Source: Dactylellina haptotyla (taxonomy: Eukaryota > Ascomycota > Orbiliomycetes > Orbiliales > Orbiliaceae). From it: a DNA stretch of 64,000 nt. Of the stretch, positions 23,022 through 33,199 are shown piece by piece (position 1 is the stretch's first letter; each line of letters starts with the position of its first letter). A model generated the notes under the pieces. That model did no database searches, was not told the origin of the DNA, and worked only from the letters and a program-made list of their open reading frames with translations. The stretch covers positions 3,100,001 to 3,164,000 of the forward strand of contig CM062380.1 of assembly GCA_031310005.1 (NCBI GenBank). Reading direction: 5' to 3'. Both the position numbers and the translations under genes were made by a program.

Positions 23022-25939
23022 CTAAGAATATCTCACCCCGCTCCCAGGCGGCATCCCCCTCCCGTCCCGAGCATACGGCATCCTCCCATCTTCCACATCT
23101 CTCGCCGCATTAGACGGCATCGGCATCGGCGGTGGGTGTCCCCCAGCCGGCCCAGGAGGTCCAGGGTACTCCCTCTCCCTCTCTCTAAACGCTCGTTCTC
23201 TCTCCTCGTCTCTCGGTGGAGCCATGGCATACTCTCTACCATACGGATCCCTCATAGCCGATGGCGGGGGCGGGTGGTGGGGGTGGTGAGGATGATGATG
23301 ATGAGGTGGGGGTGGAGGATACTCCCGTGCATATTCCCTCGGATACCCGCGTTCGTAAGGCCCGTAATCGTAATCCCGTTCTCTGTACATTCTATCACTC
23401 ATCACAATATCTGGATCGTCAACATACCTACGCATAGGAGGCGGGGGCGGATGTGAAGCCCCTGCAGCGCTTGAAGGAGGATGCTGCTGCGGCGGCTGCT
23501 GGTACGCATGAGCTGGTGGCCCTGGCGGTGGGGCATGAGGAGGTGGGTAGCCCGGTGAACGTGGTCTATACGGTCTGCCCTCGGGATCGTTGGAGTCAAC
23601 GTATACCACCCGAGTAACATACACCGGCACGCGCTCCCGGACAATAACCGGCCTGTATGGATCACCGTAAGCATCGTAGGGGACCATTGAGCGTTGGTGA
23701 TGATATGAAGGTGGATAGTCAGCATAATGCGGCGCATCAGAAGCTCGGATGAGTGCGCCTCTTTCCGGTCGTGATTCTTCTGCTGGTTCCGCAGGAGGCG
23801 CGCTAGGTCTTGGTAGAGGTCGTTCTCTGCCCGGCGAAACAGATCTGCTAGATCGTCGAGGACGGGTCATAGGCATTCTACTCGGAGCTCGGGGTGATGG
23901 CGAGCGGCCACGAGGGACTCTATCTTCGTCTTCATACCGATAACGTGGTCCTGGCGGTCCTCTGGGAGGCGGCGACCCAGGACGTCGAGGGTGGTATGGA
24001 TAGTATGGGTCCTGATAAGGATCTTGATAGATATATTCTTGCGCGTACCCACGGGGCTCGGGACCCGGATACATTCTTCTAGGGGACAACGGCCGCGGGT
24101 CGCGAGCATGCGGCGGTGGATATCCGTATTCCTGCTCGTAAGGACTGCGAGCATAACCCATCAGATGGGGCGGGGGGTAAGGCTCACGATAGCGGAAGTA
24201 TCCAGCTTGTTTGGCACCTGGGAGCATTTGATATCGTTCCTGCGGAGGAGGAACTCCGTACGCACGAGCTCTACCAGGAGATAGGGGCTCTAGAGTAGGT
24301 GAACCTCTTGGGATAGTAACAACAGGGGAAGGGGGTGGAGCCTCTCGCTTGATAGGTGGAGCCGGGGATGCTTTCTTCTCAACGTTCTGCGAAATCTTTG
24401 GGGTATCTTTAGCAGGAGCAGGGTTAGCTCGTTTTTTCAAGTCATCTTGTTCATCAATGTCGACAACATCGCGGCGGTCGTGAGACCGGATAAGAGCGTC
24501 AACAGGGCGAATTGGTTGCGGCGCCGCAAAGTTTGGAGTCTTTGATGGTATATCATCATAGTTCGGAGAACTCGACTTGCGTTTCTATATGGAGCAAAAG
24601 AACAGCTTTAGCAAATGCTCTCCCTTTACTTCAATATCATAATCCTCGGGTGAGAATGGAAATTCAGCAAGACCTTGAAATTATATCCCCTGCTGTCGAC
24701 ACCACCTGCCCATCTCTCTCTCTCTCTTTCTCGTTCAAAAGCAGAACGATCCCTCTCGCGTTCTCGTCGGTCCTCCTTAACACTATTGTTATTGATAGCA
24801 GTCTTACGTAGTGGTTCCGCGCCCCTTTTATCAGCGTACTGTCGATGATCACGCGGTGGGGGTTGTCTCTGATAATTCTGCCTGTCATCATCACGTCTAT
24901 CCGGAAACGCAGCTAAGGTAGGAGATTCTTCGGCCCCTCCAATGCGTCCCTTTTCCTGCTGCTGCTGCTTATTACTGGCAATGGGAGGGTTCTGTTTCTG
25001 CCCACCAGCGGGTTTAGGAGGAAGCGTAGCAGCGTATTCCTGAGCCTTCTTCAAGCTTGCTTGTAAATCAGTACCAACAGCAGCGGTAGTAGGAATTTGT
25101 GCTGCCGTCTGTTGAATTCCTAATAATTCACGATCTCTCTGTTCAAGTTTCTTTGTGTCTAATACCGGCTTATCTACGACCATGGGATCGGGCTGTGTAG
25201 GATTTTGATTAGTCATTTGCATCAAGTGCGATAGAGGCTGGCCCGCGGTTATAGGTTGTCCCGGCAGCGGGAGCGGTGGCACAGTAAGTAATGGTGGAAA
25301 CCCAGGAGGTAGCTCGAACGGCGGTGGAGGGACAGGGAGCATGGATAGGTGCTGCGCGAATGCGTTAATATCCTCTGGATTTGGATTGGGGTTTCCATGC
25401 ATTTGATTCTGCCCGGGAGGTATCATCCAGGGCTGATGCTGGTGGTTAGGATCCCATTGCTGAGGCGGTGGCTGCTGCTGCTGCTGATGGTGATGGTGAT
25501 GATGATTCTGCTGTCTTCTATCATCTCTTGGATCTCTCACGCCGTTTTGGTTATTCTGGTGTGGAGTATCCTTCCCAGACACAGTAATCACAGCTCTCCC
25601 CGCGTTCTGCTCAGGTTTAACAGCCGGCGCCGGCACTGGCATTGACCCCGTAAACACGGGTATAGGTCGTGCGGATGTATCGTTTTTCTGGCTCGGCCCG
25701 GCTGCGCCGTTCAGATTCGCGTTCTTATTGTTACTAGCTCTATCTTGGTTGAACGCCGTGGCCGCAGGTGCGGCAGTAGACCCCTTGGGTCTGAAATTTG
25801 GATGCTGACCCGAGCGAACAGCATCGCGTAGGCGCACGAGCTTCTCAAGAGAGATGCGCTCCTCGTCTTCTGATAGCTGTTGGTGCTGTTGGAAGTTAGT
25901 GAACGGAGGCGCGGTTATGCCTCCGCTTGCGGCTGTCAT
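23022..25939 (-). CDS. Large proline-rich disordered protein, family not recognised
   Basis: The start codon is at 25939 and the stop at 23022. The first 1.3 kb encodes a Gln/Pro/Asn-rich chain with one helical-looking, possibly conserved segment near residues 22-50 (EERISLEKLVRLRDAVRSG). It also has a His/Gln run and ends in an Arg/Glu-rich stretch (RERERERWAGG). The second exon begins near 24584 or 24570. It continues with DDIPSKTPNF and a long Pro/Tyr/Arg/Gly-rich region with RYS, PPP and REYPPP motifs. The junction is uncertain. GTAAAG at 24629 joined to an AG at 24571 gives about 952 aa. The better TAG acceptor at 24585-24587 needs a poor GTCTTG donor at 24673 and gives about 942 aa. Low complexity of this kind is common in RNA-processing and condensate-forming proteins, but I assign no function. 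Confidence 0.75.
25453..25512 (-). repeat. CAN repeat coding for Gln and His runs
   Basis: A TGC/TGG/TGA trinucleotide run on the plus strand encodes, on the minus strand, six His then five Gln then proline-rich sequence within the disordered protein. Such runs are prone to length change between strains. Confidence 0.7.
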
Positions 25940-27104
25940 TGTATTGTACGTTACTATCGTACGTATCTGTTTATATTTGGAGTTTTTTTTATTGGTTTTT
26001 TGAATCAGGTCCGGGACCAGACAATATGAGCTCGTGTGGTTAGAAGGATAGATAGATTTGGCGTGTGCAGGTTAGCCCGGCTAGGTTTATTTTGGCGTCG
26101 ATGTTCCGCTATCTCCTATATCCAAGCCAGGGCTTGCTTTGGACGAATTTTATTGACGGGGGCAGAAGGGGGTACGAATGATGTGGTTCAGAAACAACGC
26201 CCCCAAATCGGGTGTGCAGCTTGTGTGGTTAGTGTTACAAAGCAGGCCAGGGCAACAACTGGACGATGACAACAGACAAACGAGGGACGTTTCGAGAACT
26301 TCGGCTTCCCACAGTGGATTGCAGTTGAGTGTATCCAGCGTGGAATCCCGAAGAGCCAGAACCCGCCTCGACAGTATGAGTACAACGGGAGCGAGACAGG
26401 GCGCGACGAAGGATGACGATGGAGGTGGTGATGGTGGTTGTTGGACGTTGGCAGAAGTTGTTTGGAGGGAGCGAAGGATCGGAGAATAATTTCAGGCCAA
26501 GCGGAGCTGGTGTCCGCCCCACGCCTCAACGCACCGCTCCACACCGACCACCTACGACGCTCATGCACGATTGCTGCTGTAACTGCAGGCACGCTGCAGG
26601 CCGCATGCTAGACGGGAGTACAGGGGTCTCGAAGGAAAGAAGGCTCGTAGGATAGTAGTGATATATTCCTCTCTATTCATCTATCTGTCGTTCTCCAATA
26701 GAATTAAAGTACATAAACGCAAATGTCAGGACATGAATGGCTGTCGTTATTATCTCCGTTCAGTGTTCAGTCGTAAGATCTTGAGAGTGCTGCTGATATC
26801 AAGGTCTCATCGGTGGGGAAAAGATACGAATAGATCAAGATATAGAAACGGCAAAGGGAACAATTCCGCATTTCGAATATTGCTCGGTGTCAATAAAGCA
26901 AGAAAGAAAGAAAGAAAAAGTAGATAGTAAATAGTAGTAAAATTCGATTAAATCATCTTTAAGGAAATTCGTAACCTGGGTATAGAGGGATCAAAACAGC
27001 CGACAGGAAGAAAAAAGAAGATACTTACATCATCATCAAAAAAAGGAACTATCGAAGGGGTATTTCTAGCTGTTAATTTGCTCACCAGTAATGAAACCTA
27101 CGAC
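25940..27104. other. Promoter region of the disordered-protein gene and 3' flank of the Whi5-like gene
   Basis: About 1.17 kb between two minus-strand genes. The right part (26.65-27.10 kb) is A-rich and likely holds the 3' untranslated region of the upstream gene, while the left part is the promoter side of the gene at 25939. Open frames here are short and overlapping. Confidence 0.55.
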
Positions 27105-29196
27105 CTAACCGCTACTAAGCATCGGGCTCGGTGCAACCGGCGCCGCTGCAGATTTCTCTGTCGCCGTCGTGGCAGCCGTATACTGCCAATGCGCCGCCGC
27201 ATCTGCCCTCTCCGCTGCACTAAGCACCTCCTCCATCGTCTTGGCCCTCTTTACTCGCGTCCCCTGCTCACCTCTACCCTGCCGTACCGCCCTACCCGAC
27301 GACGCAATCCCGTTCGCCTCCCGCCGCAGCTCCTGGTCCGTATCCGGCTCCACGTACTCCTGGTTCTTTCGCTCCCTGTCGAGTTCTCTATCCAGCTCAT
27401 CCTCCTCCTCCTCCACCAGCCGAACCTCATCATCATCAACGATCGTGCTCGCAGCAGTCTCCCCCATAAAGGAATCACCCTCTTGGTCAGTGTTGCTGCC
27501 ATTCCATACCTGTTGGATCAGTTGACTCTGAAATTGCGGCTGGTGCGTTGACACGGCGGACCTGGACGCCGGCCGCGAGCCACGGTGCTGCGAGTGGCCC
27601 GGTGATGAGAGGAACATGAGGGATTCCACCGCGTCCTGTTCCATTGTGAGAGTGTTCGTCCTGACGGGCGTACAGGGGCGAACGGCGCCGGAGTTCTGAG
27701 ACAACGTCTGAGACGAGGGTTCGTCGAGAACGCTCAGGACTTCTGTAGCAGCAGTAGAAATGTTCGACGCGGTGCTCATGTTGGACATGTTACTGAACGT
27801 CTTGGGGAGGGACGGAGGTGGGAGTCTCCCTCTCCTTGCGGGGAGAGTGTGATGACCGCCAGGTGACCGGGCGTGGTGACGGATGGGGGCAGCCGGAGCT
27901 AGATGTCGTCCGGGGGACAGATGATATCTCGCCGCGAAGGAATCTGGTGCATTAGACGAGCCCTGGACGGTACCACGGACATTGGAAGGTAGAGGCGAGG
28001 GGGGCGGCTTGACCCAGTAGTTCGGATCCTGGTACGAAGAGATGTTCGCCGCGGGGGCCAGAAACATGGCAGATGGGTCACTTGTGGTGCGAGAATGCCT
28101 CCCGACCCGGCTGTGGGGTGCACGCGGGCTTGTTAGTGGCGGCAGAGGCATCATCGAGATACCGAGCCCGCCCCCGTAGCTATCAGCCGAAGTCTGGCGT
28201 TTGAGAGCTTGACTCGCAGCGGCAGCCTGGTTGGATGGGAGCGTTGCAGAAGGCATCAACGGGGTGGTGGCGGTGGCCATGGAGGGAGACTGTGAGGGGC
28301 GAGTCTGCTGCTTCCCGGCGATGTAGTGCTCCACCTGATCGAAGGACTGGCCTTGCAGACCGTTCTGCATTTTGATCATTGCGTACGATAGTCTCGAACG
28401 CAACTGTGTGGACAGCTATATATTGCTCGCAACGTCAAAAACGAAACGAGACACGCATTAGCACGTACTGGACACAGCATCAGACGGCCAGAACATGGGA
28501 TAATACCTCGCCTATCCGCTCTCGACCATTTCGAGGGGACGCACTGCTGGGTTGATACGGGGTGGCGGGCAGCGACTGGCTGGGCGCCTTGATGGCCCCG
28601 GACGCCGTGCGCTTGTTGCCGTAGCTCGGGTGAGGGGTGGTGGCTACGGCGGGGGAGACGGCCATGTCGCTTGGCGGGGTCGTGGCCGCGACGGCGGGCT
28701 GGGCGACGGGTGTTTTGACGTCTTTCTGCTGCTGTGTCGTCGTCGTTGGCGGGGTCGTGTCTTTGGGCCGCTGCTCCTCCCTCACCGTCGACAGAGGGGT
28801 TGTTCCCACCTTGGATTCCACAGCCGCAACAGCATTTCCGGCCACATTCGGGACCGGATCGTGAATATACACCTGAGGCTTTTCAATCTGCGCCGGCGGG
28901 GTGACTACAGTGGTGATGGCGGTGGGGGCAGCAACGGCAGTGTCGTTGGCGTGCTGCGCGGCGGGGGAGTCGGCTGGGTTTGACGCGTGGGAGTGGGTTT
29001 GGTGTTGGTGTTGGTGTTGGTGGGCTTTGGCGTGATGGGCCAATGCTTCGCGAGCCAGTTCGGTAGCCTCAGCCAGCAACTCGATGGGCGTGACCGAGCC
29101 CTCGACGATGGCTCCCTCCTCCGTTAGAAGAGCCGGTGGAGGAGCTGCTACTGCGGCCGCAGCCGTTGGAGTGATGGAAGCGGACTTCGCCTCCAT
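27105..29196 (-). CDS. Disordered cell-cycle-type regulator with Whi5-like features
   Basis: Exons 29196-28507 and 28415-27105 give 666 aa. I chose the ATG that begins MEAKSASITPTAAA, because sequence further upstream reads like leader. The 91-base intron has a CTAAT branch site and joins GRERIGE to LSTQLRSRLSYAMIKMQNG. This basic-hydrophobic segment resembles the short motif shared by Whi5/Nrm1-type repressors of G1/S transcription. Downstream, MEQDAVESLMFLSSPGHS lies in a Ser/Thr-rich region, and there are many SP/TP sites, some with nearby basic residues (TPVR, SPGR, SPRAPHSR). Most of the chain is Ala/Pro/Thr/His-rich and disordered, with a repetitive HQHQHQ stretch near residue 60. In the family, CDK phosphorylation removes the repressor from SBF/MBF at G1. 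The family call is by motif only. Confidence 0.6.
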
Positions 29197-31528
29197 CGCC
29201 TCCCTCCTCTTTATCAAAGTCCCAGCGGTACTGTCGTGCAAATGCGTTCCTTGCGAGAAATCCAGCGTTCGGTGCCCCTCAGAAACGCTACGTTTGGGGG
29301 AGAAGAAACGCAACAAACGTGGAAAACAAAAAGGCGGGTTGACGGGTCCTTGGGCTCCCCTCCCTCTCTCTCTCTCCCTTTTGGTGGACGGGCGAACAGA
29401 AGAACGGACGAACACGACGAACAGATGTGCGTCGAACGAGTTGGCCGGTGGCGGTTGCTGTGTTTGTAGAGAAGACGCAGATATAAACAAATAACCAAAT
29501 AACAAGTCCAAGGAATAATATACGAATAATATGTTTCGATCAAACTGAGAAACCGGACTAGTCGACTGAGCTATCTATCGAAAGAAGAAACCCGGCTGTC
29601 TCGTCTGTCTCGACGGTTTCCCTCCATAAAACAAATAGATTGAGAAAAGAAAGGAAAAAAAGAACAGGCCGTGTTATTATTATTTTTCTCTCTAGTGCTT
29701 TTTCCTTCCGCCGGCCGTGTGTGCGAAAAAAAAGTCTCGTTGAGTGGGGACCAGGGAGTCCCTCGTGTCTGTCTGGCAAGGCCTGTCGGCGTGTAAATCG
29801 GTGAACCACAGGCAATCAGAGGCAAGCTTGCATTGATTTGCCAGGCCGGGCAAGGCAGGGACGGGAACAAAAAGGCTCGTTCGTCGCGGTCCGACAATCA
29901 GTCAGTCAGTTCAGTCCAGTCAATCCAGCCAGTTTCAATCGAGATGGCCCGGTCTGAAAAGTGGGGAGGCGGAGGAAGAGGAGGTGATTGATCGATGTGA
30001 ACTCTAACAACCGAACGGACTGGGTCGTCTCTAAATGAACGTACTCGGTATACGGTAGAGAATTCCAAAGATACCAAAGTACTCATATTATATAATAGAT
30101 ATATACGTGCGTGCGTACGTAGGTCTATGCAGAATAGTACCTACGAATTCCGTCTCTTCGTCTGCCAACGGGAAGGTAGACTCTCCAAAAATTGGAAAGG
30201 TCGGTAGATTTGTCCATAGAACAGAAGAAAAAGCACGAAACCATTCATGCAGGCACGCTGGGTCCCATACGTCCATCCATACATCCACATACAAGGGAAC
30301 TGTGGTAGGCGAGAGCGAGAATTGGTGTGTCCTCGAAGACGCGGAGAGACACGGTTTCCCGGAGGCCAGAAAACGGGTCGTCCACACGTCGTTCTCGCTC
30401 CTCACTTTCTCGTGTCTGCTCGATCGATCCCGTCGCGGTCAACTCCTTCCGCTTTCTGCTCTGTCTACACCCTAGCTACCTATTTACTTCCTCACGTAAC
30501 TCCCATAGTCTGATCGGGACCCATAGCTGTGTGCTCGTATACGCTCAGGAAGGCGAGGGCAGGTCAGACTTTTCCTTTCTTTACGCAAGCTTACTGCAAG
30601 GTCATGAGCCAGCTACCCTGTGACACCCGGCCGTGGTTTCTCTCTCTTCATGTCTTCTGCAGACGGCAGAGATTCGCGAGCTCGTTCGAGGGTGGTCGAA
30701 GCAGCCGACTCGCGAGGAAAAGGAAAGAAAGAGAGCAAAAAAAAAAAGGCGCTACTTTCCGACTTGCCCTCGCGATTAAGGTTAGGCTGGTTTGCCCACC
30801 CACATTCCCACAAGCAGTTCCAGTCGGTCAATCGAGTCAATCACCTGTGCGACCAGCATGGGCCAAACCGACTGGCGTCCTTTTCCTGGCTGTCGTCCCC
30901 AAGCTGTCAATTGGCACCCGCCTGCTAAATTACGCTATCACGCTAGTCTGCTTAGCTCTAACCTGGTGGCTTCTATAAACCCATTGCCTGGTTCCATGTG
31001 CATGTAACCATGAAAATTTTCCCATCCGCAGAAGACCAGAGAACCGAACAATGCCGTGGAATTTTAAATTTTTTCAGCGAGATCTTGGAAAAGAAGGAAA
31101 CAAAAAAAAAGTCGGTCTGATCTTTCGGTAAGGCAAGGAAGACGTGTGAGCTCCTTCAGGCACATACACACTCGCACACCACCCTTTTTCCATTTCCTTC
31201 GATCGAGTACTGTACCGTTCTCATTCACACGCATGGACATGTGCGAACCGCAAAAAAACTTGAGTACATCTTCGTTTGCATTACGTTGACTTGTACTTGC
31301 GCTTTCTGTGTATGCTACCATGCCATGTTGCCCTTTGTACTTTTCTGCAACCCTAGCTCCACACTTCACACCGATCAAGGACCGACCCATGCCTCTCTGC
31401 AGCCTGTCACATCGAGACGAAGACGATGCCTCTGCAGGGCGCCTGCTCACGTGCCGTCGTGCTCCCTGTCGACAGTTGAAGCATCCCTCGAGCTGGATGA
31501 AGATCAATCGTCCGCATCGATCGATGAG

Positions 31529-31559
31529 AGCGGGGGACCATCGATTCTGGTCCCCCGCT
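31529..31559. repeat. Perfect 12-bp hairpin
   Basis: Arms AGCGGGGGACCA and TGGTCCCCCGCT match exactly around a 7-base loop TCGATTC. The stem can continue with wobble pairs outward, and ATCGATCGATGAG lies just left of it. A transcript through this point would fold strongly. It could be a structured RNA element, a processing or termination signal, or a binding dyad. Confidence 0.75.
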
Positions 31560-32124
31560 TTTGACGAATTTGAGCATGAATTGATGATATACTCGATAAT
31601 ATATTGTGGCATGGGATCGATGTATTCTTTTAGAAGTGATTCTCCCCTCTCAGTATTACTGCCGCTTTTGAAGCATCTGGAGCATCCTATCCTATGCAAG
31701 TTACACCAACCAAACTTCAACCGCCATATGATTTCGTAACCGCATGATATCGCCAACCTGATTAGGAGAAGCTATAAAACCATAACTGAAACTACCATGC
31801 CGATTCCATTTTTTAATCTGTCCCTCGAATCTACCATCCGCTGGAAACAAATGTGGGATTCCATAAAAAAGGAATTCCGTGTATGTCCAGAACGAGCCTA
31901 GTCTCTCTTTCCTATCCTGGTAATTCATACCCCCATTCTCCTTATCGATTATGCACGACATCCTCGCCCGCCAGTCGCCTATCGCAAACACGCAATTGCC
32001 CTTGACACACCCAAGAAAAAAAAACCAACCTAATATTCACTGTTTAATTTCTCCGAGGAGCGATGGACGATTGAGCAAGGCCGGTCCTTGGGAATCGCGA
32101 GCAGTACACAGTCGCTTGGCGGAT

Positions 32125-32132
32125 TATATAAA
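32125..32132 (+). promoter_or_regulatory. TATA-like box upstream of MET8
   Basis: TATATAAA lies about 145 bases before the MET8 start codon, a reasonable distance for a fungal TATA element with a short leader. The assignment rests on sequence and spacing only. Confidence 0.45.
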
Positions 32133-32277
32133 CCTCCTCTGATGACTACCACCTCTCATTACCGCCAATAGTTTGAAAAAGTGCAACATTGAGTAATCGA
32201 TATCGGGAAGCTTGGAAGCTTCAGCGCAGCTAGCTATACCGGAATATTCATAACGTTACATACCTTCGCACTCACAA

Positions 32278-33199
32278 ATGGCGAACGAGAACGATCCGGC
32301 GACGGCGGACCCGCTCTCCCTCATACCCCAATTCCCGAATTCAGATCCCTCGACCTACCCGAAAATAACCCCAGGCGGCTCGTTAATCCTCGCCTGGCAG
32401 ATCCGTAATAAACGGGTCCTGCTCGTCGGCGGCGGGAATGTATGTACCCCCTCTATACCCACGCCCCGTTCGATTAAATTCTATATAAAGATAATAATAC
32501 GACGAGAATAAAAACCAGGTAGCAGCAACCCGCCTCGTGCACCTCCTCTCCGCCGACGCATTGGTAACTCTAATCTGCCCGCCCTCAGGTCTGCACCCGG
32601 AAACTGCCCACCGTCTCAAAACCCACAAGGACGCAATAACTTACATCCCGCGCCTCTTCTCCCCGTCCGACCTCGACGATCCCTCTATTTCCCTCGTGCT
32701 CACCGCGATCGATGACCCGGCGGCTTCGACGGAGGTCTACACGCTGTGCAAGAAGGCGAAGATTCCGGTCAACGTGGCGGATGTACCGCCCGAATGCGAC
32801 TTTTATTTTGGCAGCGTCCACCGCGACGGACCGCTGCAGATTATGGTGTCCACTAACGGGAACGGACCGAAGCTTGCGGCGATGATACGGCGCAAAGTGG
32901 CGGATGGGTTGCCGAGTTGTACTGGGAGTGCGATTGAGAAGGTGGGAGAGTTGAGGAAGAAGTTGAGGAAGATGGCGCCGGGGAGCGCAGCAGGAGGGAA
33001 GCGGATGGAATGGATGAGTAGGGTTTGCGAGGAGTGGAGTTTTGAGGAGCTGGCGGTGCTGGATGAGGGCATGATGGAGGGGTTGTTGGAGGGGTATAAG
33101 GAGGGGAAAGTGGCGGGGTTTGAGGAGATCAAGCTGGGGAGGCTGATGGAGGCTGTTAAGATTGGTGAAGGGGAGGATGATGATAAAGAGGCTCAATAG
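32278..33199 (+). CDS. MET8: Siroheme synthase Met8 (precorrin-2 dehydrogenase/ferrochelatase)
   Basis: Catalyses NAD-dependent oxidation of precorrin-2 to sirohydrochlorin and iron insertion to give siroheme, the cofactor of sulfite and nitrite reductase. Exons 32278-32439 and 32519-33199 give 280 aa, close to yeast Met8 (274 aa). The Rossmann dinucleotide loop VLLVGGGN is split by the intron and continues VAATRLVHLL. Downstream are LVLTAIDD, VNVADVPPECDFYFGS and the family block GPLQIMVSTNGNGPKLA. Yeast's catalytic aspartate lies in the matching NVADxP region, and that residue is present here. The coding strand changes from C-rich to G-rich about half way. It is a single-purpose enzyme, not fused to the uroporphyrinogen methyltransferase as in bacterial CysG. 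Confidence 0.95.

Larger units (their letters stand above)
29197..32277. other. 3.1-kb divergent promoter region between the Whi5-like gene and MET8
   Basis: Both flanking genes point away from it. It contains a strong hairpin at 31529-31559 and a TATA-like box at 32125-32132. A 230-codon minus-strand frame (31064-31756) shows no recognisable domain; I treat it as chance. CT- and A-rich runs occur throughout. Confidence 0.55.

Noticed and set aside
31064-31756. 230-codon minus-strand open frame in the Whi5-like/MET8 divergent region
   Set aside because: No recognisable domain and no hydrophobic or helical pattern. Composition looks like intergenic sequence and the frame crosses the hairpin at 31529-31559; length alone does not support a gene.
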